This document shows, in pieces, positions 36,083 to 45,824 of a stretch of DNA of 64,000 bases. Position 1 is the stretch's first letter, and each line of letters begins with the position of its first letter. The position numbers and the translations under genes were made by a program. The stretch covers positions 124,001 to 188,000 of the forward strand of contig NZ_PDZR01000002.1 of NCBI RefSeq assembly GCF_002891535.1, in the 5' to 3' direction. Below the pieces are notes generated by a model, which had not been told where the DNA came from, ran no database searches, and saw nothing but the letters and a program-made list of their open reading frames with translations. This stretch comes from Methylocella silvestris (lineage in GTDB: Bacteria; Pseudomonadota; Alphaproteobacteria; Rhizobiales; Beijerinckiaceae).

Positions 36083-37336
36083 CTACATGCCGCCGAGATG
36101 GTCCGCGACGGTAAAAATGTCCTTGTCGCCGCGGCCGGAAATATTCACCACCATCAGATGATCGCGCGGCTTCTGCGGCGCGATCTCGCCGACCTTGGCT
36201 AGCGCATGCGCCGGCTCCAGCGCCGGGATGATGCCTTCGAGTTTTGAGCATTGCTCGAAGGCGGCCAGCGCTTCCGCGTCGGTCGCGGACAGATAGGTCA
36301 CTCTGCCGGATTCCTTCAGCCAGGAATGTTCGGGGCCGATGCCGGGATAGTCGAGCCCGGCCGAGATCGAATGGCCTTCCTCGATCTGGCCGTCCGCATT
36401 CATGAGAAGATAGGTGCGGTTGCCATGCAGCACGCCCGGCCGCCCGCCCGCGAGCGACGCCGCATGCTTGTCATGGAGGCCAAAGCCCGCCGCCTCGACG
36501 CCATAGATCTCAATCGATGGATCATCGAGGAAAGGATGAAACAGGCCGATGGCGTTGGAGCCGCCGCCAATGCAAGCGAACAGCGAATCCGGCAAACGGC
36601 CTTCGGCCTCCTGCATCTGACGCCGCGTCTCATCGCCGATGATGCACTGAAAATCGCGCACCATCGCCGGATAGGGATGCGGCCCCGCCGCCGTGCCGAT
36701 GCAATAAAAGGTGTCGGCGACATTGGTGACCCAGTCGCGCAACGCCTCGTTCATCGCGTCCTTCAGCGTCCTCGCGCCGGATTCCACCGGCACGACCTTG
36801 GCGCCGAGCAGCTTCATGCGGAAGACATTGGGCTTTTGCCGCTCGACGTCGACCGAACCCATATAGACGACGCAATCGAGCCCGAAGCGCGCGCAGGCGG
36901 TGGCGGTCGCGACGCCATGCTGGCCAGCGCCCGTTTCGGCGATGATGCGCGTCTTGCCCATGCGCCGCGCCAGCAAAATCTGGCCAAGCACATTGTTGAT
37001 CTTATGCGCGCCGGTGTGGTTCAGATCCTCGCGCTTGAAATAGATCTTTGCGCCGCCCGGGGCGCCTGAGTCCGCCGCCTTGCTCCGGAAAAATTCGGTC
37101 ATGCGCTCGGCAAAATACAGCGGGCTCGGCCGGCCGACGTAATGGGTCAGAAGATTGTCGAGTTCGGCCTTGAAGGCCGGGTCAATCCTTGCCGCCTCAT
37201 AGTGACGTTCGAGGTCGAGGATCAGCGGCATCAGGGTTTCGGCGACGAACCGGCCGCCGAAAACGCCAAAATGGCCGCGATCGTCCGGTCCCGTGCGATA
37301 GGAGTTGAGGTTTTGCGCAACAAAAGCCTGGCTCAT
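36083..37336 (-). CDS. trpB: Tryptophan synthase beta chain
   Basis: PLP enzyme joining indole and serine to make tryptophan. The 417-residue product has [14 protein letters not shown] with the PLP lysine (K112), [14 protein letters not shown] and the phosphate loop [15 protein letters not shown]. The start is ATG 37334-37336 ([21 protein letters not shown]); the frame is open for another 180 residues upstream but that part overlaps trpF in a different phase and is not coding. It follows trpF by 133 bp. The expected trpA does not follow: the next gene on this strand is the SoxC-like gene, 280 bp away. Confidence 0.98.
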   Translation of the reverse strand: MSQAFVAQNLNSYRTGPDDRGHFGVFGGRFVAETLMPLILDLERHYEAARIDPAFKAELDNLLTHYVGRPSPLYFAERMTEFFRSKAADSGAPGGAKIYFKREDLNHTGAHKINNVLGQILLARRMGKTRIIAETGAGQHGVATATACARFGLDCVVYMGSVDVERQKPNVFRMKLLGAKVVPVESGARTLKDAMNEALRDWVTNVADTFYCIGTAAGPHPYPAMVRDFQCIIGDETRRQMQEAEGRLPDSLFACIGGGSNAIGLFHPFLDDPSIEIYGVEAAGFGLHDKHAASLAGGRPGVLHGNRTYLLMNADGQIEEGHSISAGLDYPGIGPEHSWLKESGRVTYLSATDAEALAAFEQCSKLEGIIPALEPAHALAKVGEIAPQKPRDHLMVVNISGRGDKDIFTVADHLGGM

Positions 37337-37469
37337 TTGGCCGCCTGTGATCGGGACGAAAGCCGCGCCGCGCCAAGCGCCGCGGACTGGCGCCATGCGT
37401 CGGACCTTCAAAAAAACGAAATTCTCGCCTGTTTCCAATGCCGCGCATGTCGGCGCGCGCGCTCTTTGT

Positions 37470-38198
37470 CTAGCCGTTTCGCCGCGCCAAACCAAGCTTC
37501 TCCTGCAGCCCGCCCTTGCCCCGCGCGGCGGCTTTCGTCGCTGGGGCAAGGCTTTCCGCCGCAGCGCGCGCGGCCTTGACGAAGGCGGCGATCTTCTCGG
37601 CGTCCTTGACGCCCGGAGCGCTCTCGACTCCCGAAGAGACGTCGACACCATGGGCGCCCGACGCTCGCAGCGCCTCCGCCACATTGCCGGAATGAAGGCC
37701 GCCAGCGAGCAGCCAGGACCGGCTGATTTTCTGCCCGGCGAGCAGTCTCCAGTCGAATACGGCGCCGTTGCCGCCGGGATGCGCGGCGTTCGCCGGCGGC
37801 TTGGCGTCGAACAGCAGCATATCGGCGACCTCGTCAAAGGCGCGAATCCGATCGAAGCTGGCGCGGCTCTCGATTTCAATCGCCTTGATGACCTTCAGAC
37901 CGAAATTGGCGCGGATGGCGGCGACCCGCTCGGGCGTCTCCTTGCCGTGCAATTGCAGATAGACCGGGCGCAGGGCGGCGATCGCCGCGGCAAGCAGGGC
38001 GTCGTCGGCGTCGACCGTCAAAAGCACCTTGGCGACGCCCGCCCCGACGCGCGCGCCAAGCTCCTGGCCCAGCTCCAGAGAAATATGCCGTGGGCTCTTT
38101 TCGAACACGACGAAGCCGATCATGTCCGCGCCGGCCGCGACGGCGGCGTCAACGCTCTCAGGTGTCTTGAGGCCGCAAATTTTGATCAATGTGCTCAT
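37470..38198 (-). CDS. trpF: Phosphoribosylanthranilate isomerase
   Basis: TIM-barrel isomerase of the tryptophan pathway. The 242-residue protein shows [48 protein letters not shown] and [36 protein letters not shown], with the catalytic Cys (C8) and Asp (in GVDVSSGVE) regions. A lysine/alanine-rich tail follows. The start ATG 38196-38198 has AAGG eight bases upstream. It lies between lapA and trpB, the standard Rhizobiales order. Confidence 0.97.
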   Translation of the reverse strand: MSTLIKICGLKTPESVDAAVAAGADMIGFVVFEKSPRHISLELGQELGARVGAGVAKVLLTVDADDALLAAAIAALRPVYLQLHGKETPERVAAIRANFGLKVIKAIEIESRASFDRIRAFDEVADMLLFDAKPPANAAHPGGNGAVFDWRLLAGQKISRSWLLAGGLHSGNVAEALRASGAHGVDVSSGVESAPGVKDAEKIAAFVKAARAAAESLAPATKAAARGKGGLQEKLGLARRNG

Positions 38199-38367
38199 GA
38201 TGCGCCTTGGCGCTGCGCCGTCGCGGCGTCCGCCTGCCGGTGTTTCAATCAACGCGCCTTCCGGCCGGATGGTGGCCATCCGGGCAGGATAATTCGCGCA
38301 ACTTTGCGAGTGGGCCGTGATCAATCCGCCAGGGGCGGAAGCGAGTCTTAAGCTCTTCGATTTAGCT

Positions 38368-38410
38368 CATGTTGATCCGAAAAGCCTGGAACTTTTCGGC
38401 GCGATGCTAG
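38368..38410. repeat. Dispersed hairpin repeat at the lapA stop codon
   Basis: On the minus strand TAGCATCGCGCCGAAAAG is followed by TTCCAGG and CTTTTCGG, an 8-bp stem, then ATCAACATGAGC. The TAG at 38407-38409 is the lapA stop codon. The copy lacks the long linker of the 15.9-kb copy. Confidence 0.75.
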
Positions 38411-38733
38411 ACGCCCTTGCGGTGCTCGATCGCCGGATGCAGCGTCTGGCGCGCTCGTTCGGCGTTGACGCGGCGCAATTCGGCCCGCGCGCGCCGGCCT
38501 GCGCGCCGCTGCGCGCCCTGCCCCATCCAGGTGGCGACGCCGCCTAAAACCACCCCAACCATTAGAGTCAGGAAAAGCACCAGATAGAAGGGGGCGCTCA
38601 GCTGCGGGCCATTGACCCCGCCATTGGGAAACGGATCGAGATAAAGCGTCACGGCGTGCCGGTTCGCCAGCGCGAGCGCGAGCACGACGAAGATGACGGG
38701 AAGCAGGATCAGCCATTTCAAAAAACGCGCCAT
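38407..38733 (-). CDS. lapA: LapA-domain (DUF1049) membrane protein
   Basis: A 108-residue protein with two membrane helices (LKWLILLPVIFVVLALALANR and APFYLVLFLTLMVGVVLGGVATWM) and a basic helical cytoplasmic tail. This is the LapA/YciS family, linked in E. coli to control of LPS synthesis through LapB/FtsH. It starts at ATG 38731-38733. It stands between ihfB and trpF on the same strand as usual in Rhizobiales. Its stop codon TAG is the first triplet of a dispersed hairpin repeat, so the natural C-terminus may have been altered by repeat insertion. Confidence 0.9.
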   Translation of the reverse strand: MARFLKWLILLPVIFVVLALALANRHAVTLYLDPFPNGGVNGPQLSAPFYLVLFLTLMVGVVLGGVATWMGQGAQRRAGRRARAELRRVNAERARQTLHPAIEHRKGV

Positions 38734-38863
38734 CGCATCCGCCGGCCTGGGTTCAAGCGCATGAAGCGCAAGTTGTGAATGAAGTTTCGCGTGACAGGTC
38801 GACCTTTAACCCCGAAACGCCCGGGACGCCAAGGCCTGCGGGCCGGGCGCCGGAGCGAGGGAC

Positions 38864-39154
38864 TCAGCCATCTACGCCATTGTTCAGCCTCTCGCGCATT
38901 TCCTTGCCGGTCTTGAAGAAGGGAACCACTTTTTCATCGACCGACACATGCGCGCCCGTGCGCGGATTGCGTCCGACGCGGGCGTCCCGGTGCTTTACGG
39001 AAAAGGCGCCAAAGCCGCGCAATTCGACTCGGTCGCCGCGCGACAAGGCGTTGGTGATCTCGTCCAGAATGGCGTTGACGATTTTTTCAACGTCGCGAAG
39101 GTAAAGATGCGGATTACGGTCGGCGATACGCTGTACCAGCTCGGATTTGATCAT
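38864..39154 (-). CDS. ihfB: Integration host factor subunit beta
   Basis: DNA-bending nucleoid protein (HU/IHF family) that pairs with IhfA and assists sigma-54 promoters, recombination and replication. The 96-residue product has [51 protein letters not shown] with the intercalating proline in RNPRTG, and a C-terminal helix [13 protein letters not shown]. It starts at ATG 39152-39154. It lies between sppA and lapA. Confidence 0.97.
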   Translation of the reverse strand: MIKSELVQRIADRNPHLYLRDVEKIVNAILDEITNALSRGDRVELRGFGAFSVKHRDARVGRNPRTGAHVSVDEKVVPFFKTGKEMRERLNNGVDG

Positions 39155-39305
39155 TCGCCCCGCCCGCTAAAGGACTTCCGCATGGATTAAACAGGGGGCA
39201 GCTCGAGCGAATTAGAAGCCCTTCGCAAATCGATCTTGCGGCTCGTGAGCCGCCGCCGTCGCTCCCCCCTCGCAGCGACGACAACCGTCAGGCCGCAAGG
39301 GCCTT

Positions 39306-40280
39306 TCAATTCGCGCCGTCAACTTGCCAAATCGAGACCAGACCGTCAAGCATCCGCGTCTCGACAAACTGGCTGGAGCGCTCCAAAAGCCGGCTTAATT
39401 CGTCGAAGTGAAAAATGCTCGCGACGCGTGCAGCAAAACTGAACAGACCGATGCGGCCGAACGAGCCCTGCTGCTTCCAATCACGAATTTTCAGCCCCTT
39501 TGGCACAGCTTTTTCCTGCTCGAGCCAGGCGATCGCTTCTCTCTCGCCGCCGAGGCGATCGACGAGATGCAGGGAAAGCCCCTGTCTGCCGGTAAAGACT
39601 CTGCCGTCGTCGACCGCGGCGAGTTGCGGCGCGGTCAGGTTGCGGCGCTCGCGCACGAGATCCTTGAACCAGACGAAACTGTCGTCGACCAGCGCGGCGA
39701 GCGCGGCGCGCGCCGCCGGGCTTGTCGGCTCAAATCCATTCGGCGCCGCTTTCAGGGGCGACGATTTGACCGCTTCGACCTGGACGCCGATCGTATCGAG
39801 CAGCTTCGTCACATTTGGATATTCGACGAGGACGCCGATCGATCCGACCAGCGAATTGCCCAGAGCGACAATCTGATCGGCTCCAAGAGCGGCGATATAG
39901 CCGCCGGAAGCGGCGAGCGAGCCGACGACGGCGACCGTCGGCTTCTTGGCCGAAAGGCGGCGAAGCTGGTCGTAAAGCCGCTCCGCGCCCGCCGTCGTGC
40001 CGCCCGGACTATCGATCGACACCAGCACGGCGGCGGCGTCCGACTCCTCGATCCTGGAGATAAGCTTGAGCGTGTCGCGGTCGCCGGTGATTACGCCAGT
40101 GATTGACAGCCTTGCGATGTGCGGCGCGAAGCCGACGGCGTCATCCGTTGCAGCGAGCCGCAGGCCGATCGCCAGAACGCCGAGCGCGGCGGCGCCGAAG
40201 GCAAGGATGCGCCAGAATGACAGGCGCCGGCGCAAAAGCCGGCGCTCGACGAGATAATCTGAAAAGTGGGGCGCAGCCAT
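39306..40280 (-). CDS. sppA: Signal peptide peptidase SppA-like serine protease
   Basis: Membrane-anchored Ser-Lys protease that degrades cleaved signal peptides. The 324-residue protein has one N-terminal helix (about residues 25-43), then the S49 domain with IDSPGG and catalytic Ser in VGSLAASGGYIAAL (S125) and Lys in VKSSPLKAAPN (K177). This is the short 36-kDa type, not the double-length E. coli enzyme. The start is ATG 40278-40280; an open stretch upstream to 40391 runs through a repeat-like sequence and is not coding. Confidence 0.95.
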   Translation of the reverse strand: MAAPHFSDYLVERRLLRRRLSFWRILAFGAAALGVLAIGLRLAATDDAVGFAPHIARLSITGVITGDRDTLKLISRIEESDAAAVLVSIDSPGGTTAGAERLYDQLRRLSAKKPTVAVVGSLAASGGYIAALGADQIVALGNSLVGSIGVLVEYPNVTKLLDTIGVQVEAVKSSPLKAAPNGFEPTSPAARAALAALVDDSFVWFKDLVRERRNLTAPQLAAVDDGRVFTGRQGLSLHLVDRLGGEREAIAWLEQEKAVPKGLKIRDWKQQGSFGRIGLFSFAARVASIFHFDELSRLLERSSQFVETRMLDGLVSIWQVDGAN

Positions 40281-40345
40281 GGACGATCCAGCTTTTGGAT
40301 CACGCTGATTTTGGATCGGTCCAAAATCGTGACGCGATCGATTGC
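40281..40345. repeat. Hairpin-containing repeat-like sequence upstream of sppA
   Basis: Contains GATCCAGCTTTTGGATC and GATTTTGGATCGGTCCAAAATC, two perfect or near-perfect hairpins, followed by GTGACGCGATCG. Parts match 7650-7676 and the lptB-stop remnant at 23975-24010. A second arrangement of the dispersed repeat family. Confidence 0.5.
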
Positions 40346-40499
40346 GAAGGCGCAGAACAGGAAGGCGCAGCGCATGTTGTCGCGACATCATGCGCCTGGC
40401 GCAGCGCCATTTTTGCCGCCGACGCGCGTGAACTGCGTGCTTTGCGCCGGACGATAGGAGGCAAGGCGGCGCGAGGCAAATGAATTAAGGGCGCCCGCC

Positions 40500-41048
40500 T
40501 CAGCCTGGCGGTTGGCGCAGATCGATCGTCACATGAGTGACGCCGGCTTCCGGCCTGACGGTTAGCGGAAGGCCGGCGCCCTTGAATACGGAAAGCATCG
40601 CGAGGTTGCCGGCGAGAACCTCCGCCTCGAAGACGCCGACGCCATTGGCTCTTGCGAGCGCGACAAGCTTGCGCATCAGCGCGCGCGCCAGCCCCTGCCC
40701 CTGAAACTCCTCCTCGATGGTGAAGGCGACTTCGGCGCGATGGGGCGGATTGTTGTCGTCGAGCGCAAAATAGCTGGCGCCGCCGATGACGATCTCCTCA
40801 TCACCGACCCGGGTCGTGACCAGAAGCGAGACGTCGCGGACAAAATCGACGTGGGTAATGTGTTCGAGCTCTGCTTCGGTGACATTGGTTTTGTAGTTGA
40901 GAAAGCGCCTGTAGACCGTCTCGGCATCGAGATGCCGGAAGGCCTGACGGATTGCTTCATTGTCGTCCGGCCGCGCCGGGCGAAGCGTCGCCGGGGCGCC
41001 ATTTTTTAGTTTCAGCTCGACAGGAAGCAGATCTTTCGCAAGCGCCAT
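40500..41048 (-). CDS. GNAT family N-acetyltransferase
   Basis: Acetyl-CoA-dependent acyltransferase of 182 residues. The GNAT fold is seen from LRPARPDDNEAIRQAFRHLDAETVYRRF through the acetyl-CoA loop VAFTIEEEFQGQGLARALMRKLVALARANGV (Q/RxxGxG/A) to FKGAGLPL. This front half resembles the acetyltransferase domain found in Pat/AcsP-type proteins. The substrate is unknown. It starts 4 bases after the psd stop on the same strand, in the place where pssA usually follows psd. ATG 41046-41048 with AGGG upstream. Confidence 0.9.
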   Translation of the reverse strand: MALAKDLLPVELKLKNGAPATLRPARPDDNEAIRQAFRHLDAETVYRRFLNYKTNVTEAELEHITHVDFVRDVSLLVTTRVGDEEIVIGGASYFALDDNNPPHRAEVAFTIEEEFQGQGLARALMRKLVALARANGVGVFEAEVLAGNLAMLSVFKGAGLPLTVRPEAGVTHVTIDLRQPPG

Positions 41049-41052
41049 AACC

Positions 41053-41751
41053 CTAACTCGACTTAAACGCCCGGCGGTTCGCGCCCGCGCGCAGTTCAGC
41101 CAAAACAGTTTCGCCGGCGACGGCTTTTGAGCCGATCGTCACCAGCGCGCGTGTCGCTCCCGGCAGATAGACGTCGACGCGCGAACCGAAACGGATCAGG
41201 CCGATGCGGTCGCCAACCCCGATCGACTCACCCTGTCGGACGAAACAAACGATGCGGCGCGCGACGAGGCCGGCGATCTGCACGACGCCGAAGCGGCCGG
41301 CGGCCGTCTCGATCACGAGGCCGTTGCGTTCATTGTCCTCGCTCGCCTTGTCAAGGTCGGCGTTGAGGAAGAGGCCCGGCTTATAGGCGATCTTGACGAT
41401 GCGGCCCGCCACGGGCGCGCGATTAACGTGGCAATCGAACACCGACATGAAGACGGAGATGCGCTGCAGCGGCTCGACGCCAAGGCCAAGCTCGGGCGGC
41501 GGCGGGAAAAATCCGACCGCTGAAATCACGCCGTCGGCAGGCGAGATTACGAGACCCTCGTCGAGTGGGGTCTGCCGCACCGGATCGCGGAAGAAATAGG
41601 CGCACCAGGCGGTCGCAAAGGCGCCAATCCAGCCAAGCGGACTGAAAAACGATCCGAGCACCAGCGTTGCGACCCCAAAGGAGGCGATGAATACATAGCC
41701 TTCTGGGTGGATCGGCGTGACCTGCTTGCGAATGGACTCGATGAGCGACAT
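41053..41751 (-). CDS. psd: Phosphatidylserine decarboxylase (short, archaeal-like type)
   Basis: Makes phosphatidylethanolamine from phosphatidylserine. The 232-residue proenzyme has two N-terminal hydrophobic segments, the catalytic blocks [15 protein letters not shown] and [21 protein letters not shown], and a C-terminal [12 protein letters not shown] where the Gly-Ser bond is cut to give the pyruvoyl group. Length fits the short form of Rhizobiales. The start ATG 41749-41751 has AGAGAG-type purines upstream; the open frame to 41829 is not family-like. It follows the Atm1-like exporter gene. Confidence 0.96.
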   Translation of the reverse strand: MSLIESIRKQVTPIHPEGYVFIASFGVATLVLGSFFSPLGWIGAFATAWCAYFFRDPVRQTPLDEGLVISPADGVISAVGFFPPPPELGLGVEPLQRISVFMSVFDCHVNRAPVAGRIVKIAYKPGLFLNADLDKASEDNERNGLVIETAAGRFGVVQIAGLVARRIVCFVRQGESIGVGDRIGLIRFGSRVDVYLPGATRALVTIGSKAVAGETVLAELRAGANRRAFKSS

Positions 41752-41895
41752 GGGGCTCTCTTGCTGCGCGATCTTCAGGCCCTTGCGGGTCCGCGTCGAC
41801 GGTGTCGCATAAAGGGGCGGAAATCCCAAGTCCGGCCAAAAGCGCCTGCGGCCAACCCTGCGCTTTAAATGCGTCTCTTGAGTGAAGGTCCGACG

Positions 41896-43914
41896 TCAGA
41901 CCGCCGCAGGACCTTTCTCAACGCCAGGCAGCGGCGCGCTTTCGTCTTCGTCTGCCGCCTCGCCCGGCTCGATGCTGATGCTGATCCGTTCGCCATCCTC
42001 GCGCGCGGCGCGGCGCAGCACCTCTTCCGCTTTGCGGATTTCATATTGCCTGCTCCACATGGCGGCATAGGCGCCGCCGCGGGCGATCAACTCGTCGTGC
42101 GAGCCGCGCTCGATGATCGCGCCCTTGTCGAGCACGATGATCTCGTCGGCGTTGACGACGGTCGCCAGCCTGTGGGCGATGACGAGCGTGGTGCGGCCCC
42201 TGGCGACGCGGTCGAGCGCGTCCTGGATCTCATGTTCGGTGAAGGAATCGAGCGCCGACGTCGCCTCGTCGAGCACCAGGATGGGCGGTCCCTTGAGGAT
42301 AGTGCGGGCAATTGCAACGCGCTGCTTCTCGCCGCCGGAAAGCTTCAGTCCGCGCTCGCCGACCTGCGCCTCATAGGCGCCCGGCGCGCCTTCGATGAAG
42401 CGGTCGATCTGGGCGTGGCGTGCGGCCTCGCGCACCTCCTCGTCGCTCGCGCCCTCGCGGCCGTAGCGAATATTGTAGGCGATGCTGTCGTTGAACAGCA
42501 CCGTGTCTTGCGGGACGATGCCGATCGCCGCCCGCAACGAGGTCTGCGTGACGAGATTGATGTCTTGTCCATCAATCAGAATCCGGCCCTTCGCCGGTTC
42601 ATAGAAGCGAAACAGCAGCCGTGCGATGGTCGATTTGCCGGCGCCCGACGCGCCGACGATGGCGATGGTGCGCCCGGCCGGAATCTCGAACGACAACCCC
42701 TCGAGAATCGACCGGCGCGGGTCATAGTGAAAGGATACATTTTCGAAGCGGATGGCGCCCCGCTCGACAGCGAGCGGCTTTGCGCCCGGACGGTCCTTCA
42801 CTTCCGGGTTTTGCGCCATGATGTCGAACATCATCTCGATATCGATCAGCGACTGGCGGATCTCGCGATAGACCATGCCCAGGAAGCTCAGCGGCTGGAA
42901 CAGCTGGATCATCATCGCATTGACGAGGACGAAATCGCCGATCGTATTCTTGCCGCTCATGACGCCTTTCATGCTCATGATCATCACCGCGGTCAGCCCG
43001 CAGGTGAAGATCACCGCCTGCCCCGCGTTGAGAAAGGCGAGCGAGGTGTAGGTTTTGACGCTCATGCGCTCATAGCGCGACATCGACACGTCATAGCGCC
43101 GCTTCTCGCGCTCCTCCGCGTTGAAATATTTCACCGTCTCGAAATTGAGCAGGCTGTCGATGGCTTTGGTGTTGGCGTCGGTGTCGCTTTCGTTCATGGC
43201 GCGGCGGATGCCGATGCGCCAGTTCGTCGCCGCCAGCGTGAAGGCGAGATAGGCGACGATCATGATCAGCACGGCGGCGACGAAGCGCCAGTCGAACTCG
43301 AAGAAGAACACCGCGAGAATCAGGCAGAATTCGACAAGGGTCGGAACGGCCGTCAGCATGGACGTGCGCACGATCGTCTCGATCGAATTGCGCCCCCGCT
43401 CGAGAACGCGGGTGAGACCGCCGGTCTTGCGCTCCAGATGAAACCGCAACGAGAGAAGATGCAGATGCTCGAAGACATCGCTCGCGAGGCGCCGGACGGC
43501 GTGCATCGCGACGTCGGCGAAGACTGCGTCGCGGACCTGCGTGAACAGCGCCATGGCGATGCGCAAGAGCCCATAGACGAGGGTGAGGATCAGAGGCGCC
43601 GCGAGAAAACCCGAAAACGGCAGATGGCCCGGATCGACAAGCGAATCCGTCGCCCATTTGAACGAATAGGGCACCGCAATGGTGACAAGCTTTGCGGCGA
43701 GAAGGAGCAGAATGGAGATATAGATCCGCCGCCGCAGATCGGGCCGCCCCGCGGGCCAGATATAGGGCATGAGCCGTCGTACCAGCGGACCGAGTTGGCC
43801 GCGCGGACGTGGCGCGGACGCCGGCTTTTGCTGCGCTGGCGCGGCTTGCGGCGGCTGCGACGCTTCGCCTTCGAGCGGCAGCGATCCGCCTGCGATTTTC
43901 TGCTGAAATGTCAA
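41896..43914 (-). CDS. Atm1/HMT1-like ABC exporter (fused permease-ATPase)
   Basis: Half-size ABC exporter of 672 residues, related to mitochondrial Atm1 and bacterial NaAtm1, which export glutathione-bound metals or sulfur compounds. A Pro/Gln-rich N-terminus precedes six membrane helices (about residues 65-340), with the family block NFETVKYFNAEEREKRRYD, then the ATPase with Walker A VGASGAGKSTIAR, signature LSGGEKQRVAIARTI and Walker B ILVLDEATSALDSFTE. The start is TTG 43912-43914; no ATG fits the N-terminus. It is the first gene of a likely Atm1-psd-GNAT row. Confidence 0.96.
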   Translation of the reverse strand: MTFQQKIAGGSLPLEGEASQPPQAAPAQQKPASAPRPRGQLGPLVRRLMPYIWPAGRPDLRRRIYISILLLLAAKLVTIAVPYSFKWATDSLVDPGHLPFSGFLAAPLILTLVYGLLRIAMALFTQVRDAVFADVAMHAVRRLASDVFEHLHLLSLRFHLERKTGGLTRVLERGRNSIETIVRTSMLTAVPTLVEFCLILAVFFFEFDWRFVAAVLIMIVAYLAFTLAATNWRIGIRRAMNESDTDANTKAIDSLLNFETVKYFNAEEREKRRYDVSMSRYERMSVKTYTSLAFLNAGQAVIFTCGLTAVMIMSMKGVMSGKNTIGDFVLVNAMMIQLFQPLSFLGMVYREIRQSLIDIEMMFDIMAQNPEVKDRPGAKPLAVERGAIRFENVSFHYDPRRSILEGLSFEIPAGRTIAIVGASGAGKSTIARLLFRFYEPAKGRILIDGQDINLVTQTSLRAAIGIVPQDTVLFNDSIAYNIRYGREGASDEEVREAARHAQIDRFIEGAPGAYEAQVGERGLKLSGGEKQRVAIARTILKGPPILVLDEATSALDSFTEHEIQDALDRVARGRTTLVIAHRLATVVNADEIIVLDKGAIIERGSHDELIARGGAYAAMWSRQYEIRKAEEVLRRAAREDGERISISIEPGEAADEDESAPLPGVEKGPAAV

Positions 43915-44089
43915 GCTTAAGATAAACCTTTCGTGAGCGGCGCGCGCGTGAGATCAAATGAGGCCTTCCGCCTATATAGGCCGCGTTTTGAGCAAACGCA
44001 CCGGCTCCCTGCAAGATCGGGCCATCGGCGCGGCTCCTTTAGAGGCGGCGGCGGCTTGATTCATTTCGGGCGGCAGGCCACAACGAGGC

Positions 44090-44743
44090 ATGATCGAGGC
44101 TTTGAACGCGGCTGAGCGAGCCAATACCGACCGCATCGCGCCGGATCGCATCCGCGCGATCTGCGTCTATTGCGGCTCGGCCAAGGGAGTCGAACCCGCC
44201 TATGAGGCAAGCGCAGCGGCGCTCGGCCGGGCGATCGCCGCGGCCGGCCTCGAACTCGTCTATGGCGGCGGCGACAACGGCCTCATGGGCGCTGTGGCCC
44301 GGGCCGCCATCGAGGCGGGCGGCAAGGTCACGGGCGTTATCCCCGATTTCCTGCACCGGAAGGAAGGCCTCCTCGCCGATATCCAGGAGACGATCGTCGT
44401 CCCCGACATGCACACGCGCAAGCGGCTGATGTTCGAGCGGGCTGACGCCTTCGTCGCGCTCCCCGGCGGCGTCGGCACGCTGGAGGAGCTGGTCGAGCAG
44501 CTGACCTGGGTGCAGCTGGAGCGCCATACCAAGCCAGTCGTGATCGCCGATATCGACGGATTCTGGCAGCCGCTGCTGGATCTCTTCGCGCATATGCGCG
44601 AGCGGCGTTTCATTCAATCCTCGTTCGAAATCCGCTATCTGGTGGCCGAGAAAATCGAAGACGTGCTGCCGATGATCTGGACCGCCGCGGCGCGAACCGA
44701 TTTGCTCGGCCTTCGCAAGGAGACGGTGGATCCGCGGCTGTGA
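44090..44743 (+). CDS. LOG family protein (TIGR00730-type nucleotide hydrolase)
   Basis: Rossmann-fold protein of the LOG (lonely guy) family, which cleaves ribose-phosphate from cytokinin nucleotides or AMP-like substrates. The 217-residue product holds ICVYCGSAKG, LVYGGGDNGLMGAVARAA and the active-site motif LPGGVGTLEELVEQLTWVQL (residues about 124-143). These motifs match phosphoribohydrolases; the old label lysine decarboxylase for this family is wrong. ATG 44090-44092. It is followed seven bases later by the TonB-type gene on the same strand. Confidence 0.93.
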   Translation: MIEALNAAERANTDRIAPDRIRAICVYCGSAKGVEPAYEASAAALGRAIAAAGLELVYGGGDNGLMGAVARAAIEAGGKVTGVIPDFLHRKEGLLADIQETIVVPDMHTRKRLMFERADAFVALPGGVGTLEELVEQLTWVQLERHTKPVVIADIDGFWQPLLDLFAHMRERRFIQSSFEIRYLVAEKIEDVLPMIWTAAARTDLLGLRKETVDPRL

Positions 44744-44749
44744 GAGAAA

Positions 44750-45811
44750 ATGCTGCAGAAGATCTTTCGCGGCGATGACGCCTTAGCCATCCTGACCGGC
44801 GCCCGCGCGGCGCCGGGCGGCGAGGATGACTCGCTTTCGTCGGATGAGGCGGCGCTTACGGCGGGCGCCGAGGATCATCTGGCCGAACCGACTCCCGCTG
44901 CTGAGACGTCGCGCCGCCGGTTCTGGCTCATTCTCACCGCCTGCCTCTTCGCCCACGCGCTGATTCTCGCCGCGATCCTTTATGAAAACAATGTGCAGCC
45001 GCCGATCGCCGCAGAGGAGGAAATCCCGGTCGAGCTCGTGCAGGAGGTACCGCAACCCAAGGTCGAGCCGCCTCCTCCGCCGCCCCCTAAAAGCGAGGAA
45101 AAAAAGCAGAAGCAAAAAATAGAAGACGACGACCGCGTCGCCTATGACGCGCCGCGCGCGGAGAACAAGGAAAAGATCGAGCGCGAGGCGCCAAATCCGG
45201 AGACCAAGGCGCAGCGCCAGGCGCCGCCCTCCGAGCAGACCGCTGAGACCCCGTCCCCGCCGCAAAAAGCGGAGGCGCCCCCTATTGCAACCGTGATCGC
45301 GCCGCCCGAGGAAGCGCCGGCGAAACTCGCCGACGACAAGCCCGACGCCGAGCCGCTCGACAAGGCCGAGCCTGCGCCCAAGAAAAAGCCCACCGAAACA
45401 AAGGCGCCCGTCGTCTCAAAGGCGCCGCCGACAAAAGCCAAGAAGCAGAGCGTCGCCGACCAGCTCGCCTCGCTGACGCCGACTCCCGACTACAAGGTGG
45501 GATCGGCGGCAAAGCCCTCGCCCGTCGCCGGCGGCACTGCCAAGACCACCTATCTCTCGATCCTCTACGGCCTCATCATGCGCCAGATGCATGTGCCGGC
45601 GGACCTTCAGAATGGCCATCAGCAGGCTGACGGCATCGTCGCCTTTTATGTCGACGAAAGAGGCAATCTCACGCATCAGGCGATCTATCGCGCCAGCGGG
45701 CGCCCGGACTTCGACGCGGCGGCGCTCAACGCCGTGCGCCGCGCCGCGCCCTTCCCACCGCCGCCGCGCGGCGATCCGCACTCGATCTGGTTTCACTACG
45801 ATACGCGGTAG
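44750..45811 (+). CDS. tonB: TonB-family energy transducer
   Basis: A 353-residue TonB-like protein that would couple proton-motive force to outer-membrane receptors. One membrane helix (about residues 58-78, after RRR), a long periplasmic Pro/Glu/Lys-rich spacer (PPPPPPPKSEEKKQKQK onwards) and a C-terminal TonB domain (about 270-353) with GIVAFYVDERGNLTHQAIYRASGRPDFDAAALNAVRRAAPFPPPP. The unusually long ~57-residue cytoplasmic leader is odd for TonB. No exbB/exbD or receptor gene is in the window. It lies six bases after the LOG gene. Confidence 0.9.
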   Translation: MLQKIFRGDDALAILTGARAAPGGEDDSLSSDEAALTAGAEDHLAEPTPAAETSRRRFWLILTACLFAHALILAAILYENNVQPPIAAEEEIPVELVQEVPQPKVEPPPPPPPKSEEKKQKQKIEDDDRVAYDAPRAENKEKIEREAPNPETKAQRQAPPSEQTAETPSPPQKAEAPPIATVIAPPEEAPAKLADDKPDAEPLDKAEPAPKKKPTETKAPVVSKAPPTKAKKQSVADQLASLTPTPDYKVGSAAKPSPVAGGTAKTTYLSILYGLIMRQMHVPADLQNGHQQADGIVAFYVDERGNLTHQAIYRASGRPDFDAAALNAVRRAAPFPPPPRGDPHSIWFHYDTR

Positions 45812-45824
45812 ACGTTATTTTTCG

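Noticed and set aside
37337-37879. 180-residue upstream extension of TrpB
   Set aside because: Antiphase to trpF, arginine-rich and without family similarity; trpF codes here in another frame.
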